A DNA stretch of 64,000 bases. It comes from Paenibacillus sp. FSL H8-0548. Its GTDB lineage: Bacteria > Bacillota > Bacilli > Paenibacillales > Paenibacillaceae. The stretch covers positions 252,001 through 316,000 of the forward strand of contig NZ_CP152049.1 in assembly GCF_038630985.1 (NCBI RefSeq), given 5' to 3'. Below the pieces are notes generated by a model. It had not been told where the DNA came from. It worked only from the letters and a program-made list of their open reading frames with translations, and made no database searches. Shown here one piece after another: positions 62,930 through 64,000 of this stretch (its first letter is position 1; every line of letters starts with the position of its first letter). The translations under genes and the position numbers were made by a program.

Positions 62930-63823
62930 ATGAAAAAAAGAAAACCTAGTTATATCCGCAAAGAATACATTTGGGCCTATCTATTTGTGGCAGCGCCGGT
63001 ACTTGGCTTTCTCATCTTTGGAGTCGCGCCGCTTCTCTACTCGGCCTGGCTGAGCTTCACCTCTTGGGATCTCGTTACACCGCCTGAATTTGTTGGCTTT
63101 GAGAATTATGTGGAGGTTTTCCACGACGAGAAGGTGTACAAATCTCTCTATAACACGGTGTTTATGATGCTTGGCATTCCGATTGGGATGGTAGTCGCGC
63201 TGCTACTGGCGATTATGATGAACCGGCCGCTCAAGGGCATATCCTATCTTCGGACGATTTATTATTTGCCGGTTATTTCCCCGATCATTGCCGTTTCGCT
63301 GCTGTGGCAGTGGATTTTGAATCAAGATTTTGGACTGCTCAATCAAACGATGTGGAGCTGGTTTGGCATCGAAGGACCTAACTGGCTCGGTGATGCGAGC
63401 TGGATTAAACCTTCCATGATTCTTATGGGCGTATGGGGCGGCGTTGGCGGTACGATGGTGCTTTACTTGGCTGGATTACAGTCCATCTCATCTACGTATT
63501 ACGAAGCTGCTGAAGTAGACGGCGCAAATGCGTTCCAGAAGCTGTGGTTGATTACGATTCCGCTGCTCACGAATATTCATTTCTTCGTAATCGTTATGGG
63601 CGTCATCGGCGCATTCCAGTCGTTTAGCCAGATCTACGTCTTGGCAGGCGACGGAGGTCCGGAGTACAGTGCGGCGACCGTAGTATTTTATATTTTTGAA
63701 AATGCGTTCAAGTACTTCAATATGGGCTATGCCAGCGCAGTTGCTTGGGTTCTTGGCGTTATTATTTTCATCGTTACACTCATTCAGTTCCGACTGTCGA
63801 AGAAATGGGTGTACAATGATTGA
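62930..63823 (+). CDS. Sugar ABC transporter permease (MalF type)
   Basis: 297 residues from the ATG at 62930, ten bases after GAGG; a GTG at 62912 precedes that site. Six helices starting EYIWAYLFVAAPVLGFLIFG; the EAA-type loop is YEAAEVDGANAFQKLWLITI. It is the second gene of the operon headed by binding-protein copy 2. Confidence 0.92.
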   Translation: MKKRKPSYIRKEYIWAYLFVAAPVLGFLIFGVAPLLYSAWLSFTSWDLVTPPEFVGFENYVEVFHDEKVYKSLYNTVFMMLGIPIGMVVALLLAIMMNRPLKGISYLRTIYYLPVISPIIAVSLLWQWILNQDFGLLNQTMWSWFGIEGPNWLGDASWIKPSMILMGVWGGVGGTMVLYLAGLQSISSTYYEAAEVDGANAFQKLWLITIPLLTNIHFFVIVMGVIGAFQSFSQIYVLAGDGGPEYSAATVVFYIFENAFKYFNMGYASAVAWVLGVIIFIVTLIQFRLSKKWVYND

Positions 63824-63863
63824 TCGTTTACCGTCACAGTTTGCGAGGGGAGTTTGATTTCAC

Positions 63864-64000
63864 ATGCTGCAAAAAAGAATGACAAACCTTTGGGTGGCAT
63901 TAATCCTCTGTATCGGCTCGGTTGTCATGCTGGCACCGTTCGTATGGACGATTTCCACTTCATTAAAAGATCAACGAAACGTGTTCGAAATTCCGCCAAA
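63864..64000 (+). CDS. Sugar ABC transporter permease (MalG type), 5' part
   Basis: The first 45 codons are in the window: MLQKRMTNLWVALILCIGSV, then VMLAPFVWTISTSLKDQRNV and FEIPP. A membrane helix followed by PFxWxxxxSLK is typical for MalG-like permeases. GAGGGGAG lies upstream. It is the partner of the MalF-type gene 40 bases before. Confidence 0.85.
   Translation, partial: MLQKRMTNLWVALILCIGSVVMLAPFVWTISTSLKDQRNVFEIPP

Noticed and set aside
1..64000. Insertion sequences, prophage genes and CRISPR arrays
   Set aside because: No transposase, integrase, phage structural gene or regularly spaced repeat array was seen on either strand.

Overview
The window reads as chromosomal DNA of a spore-former of the Paenibacillus type. 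The support is the set of families: YesM/YesN-type two-component pairs, LplB/LplC-type sugar permeases, a GH67 alpha-glucuronidase, a surface protein with SLH repeats, strong AGGAGG-type ribosome binding sites and many U-tailed terminators. No rRNA gene, intact tRNA gene, CRISPR array or transposase was seen. Genus is inferred from gene families, not from a marker gene.

Left part (1 to 7.65 kb) is accessory and partly decayed. It holds the end of a mechanosensitive channel gene, an SLH surface protein, two degenerate copies of the 3' end of tmRNA flanking a SWIM zinc-finger gene, a Doc/AbrB toxin-antitoxin pair, small orphan genes and the wreck of a PIN-domain module. This looks like an integration hot spot at or near ssrA. 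Next (7.65 to 12.9 kb) comes a compact minus-strand operon for a four-carbon acid sugar such as D-threonate or D-erythronate: KdgT-type permease, DUF1537 kinase, PdxA-like dehydrogenase and a PrpR-type regulator.

The middle (13 to 32 kb) mixes housekeeping and regulatory genes: aldo/keto reductase with a MerR remnant, Crp/Fnr regulator, Fic protein, a decayed ECF sigma/anti-sigma pair, a MarR-controlled oxidoreductase with two perfect operators, a methyltransferase, a YfbR-like nucleotidase, SelO, an XRE-cupin regulator, a long hairpin element, DoxX, an unrecognised two-gene locus sharing a Gly-rich motif (24.3 to 26.6 kb), MarR plus a short-chain dehydrogenase, a PAS/GGDEF/EAL protein and a sorbitol-type dehydrogenase.

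The right half (32 to 64 kb) is carbohydrate uptake and breakdown in three loci. Locus 1 (32.3 to 43.2 kb): binding protein, Nif3-like protein, GH67 alpha-glucuronidase, two permeases, histidine kinase, response regulator and Gfo/Idh/MocA oxidoreductase; this fits uptake and trimming of glucuronoxylan fragments. Locus 2 (43.4 to 53.2 kb): Lpl-type transporter, two-component pair, two paralogous PhyH-type dioxygenases, a LamG protein and an AraC regulator; the substrate is unknown. Then uridine kinase and an aldo/keto reductase. Locus 3 (56.3 to 64 kb): a secreted sialidase-fold protein with a ricin-type lectin domain, a GntR/LacI-type regulator lying between two almost identical binding-protein genes, and the permeases of the transporter, the last one cut by the window edge. 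CcpA-type cre-like sites lie upstream of several of these genes.
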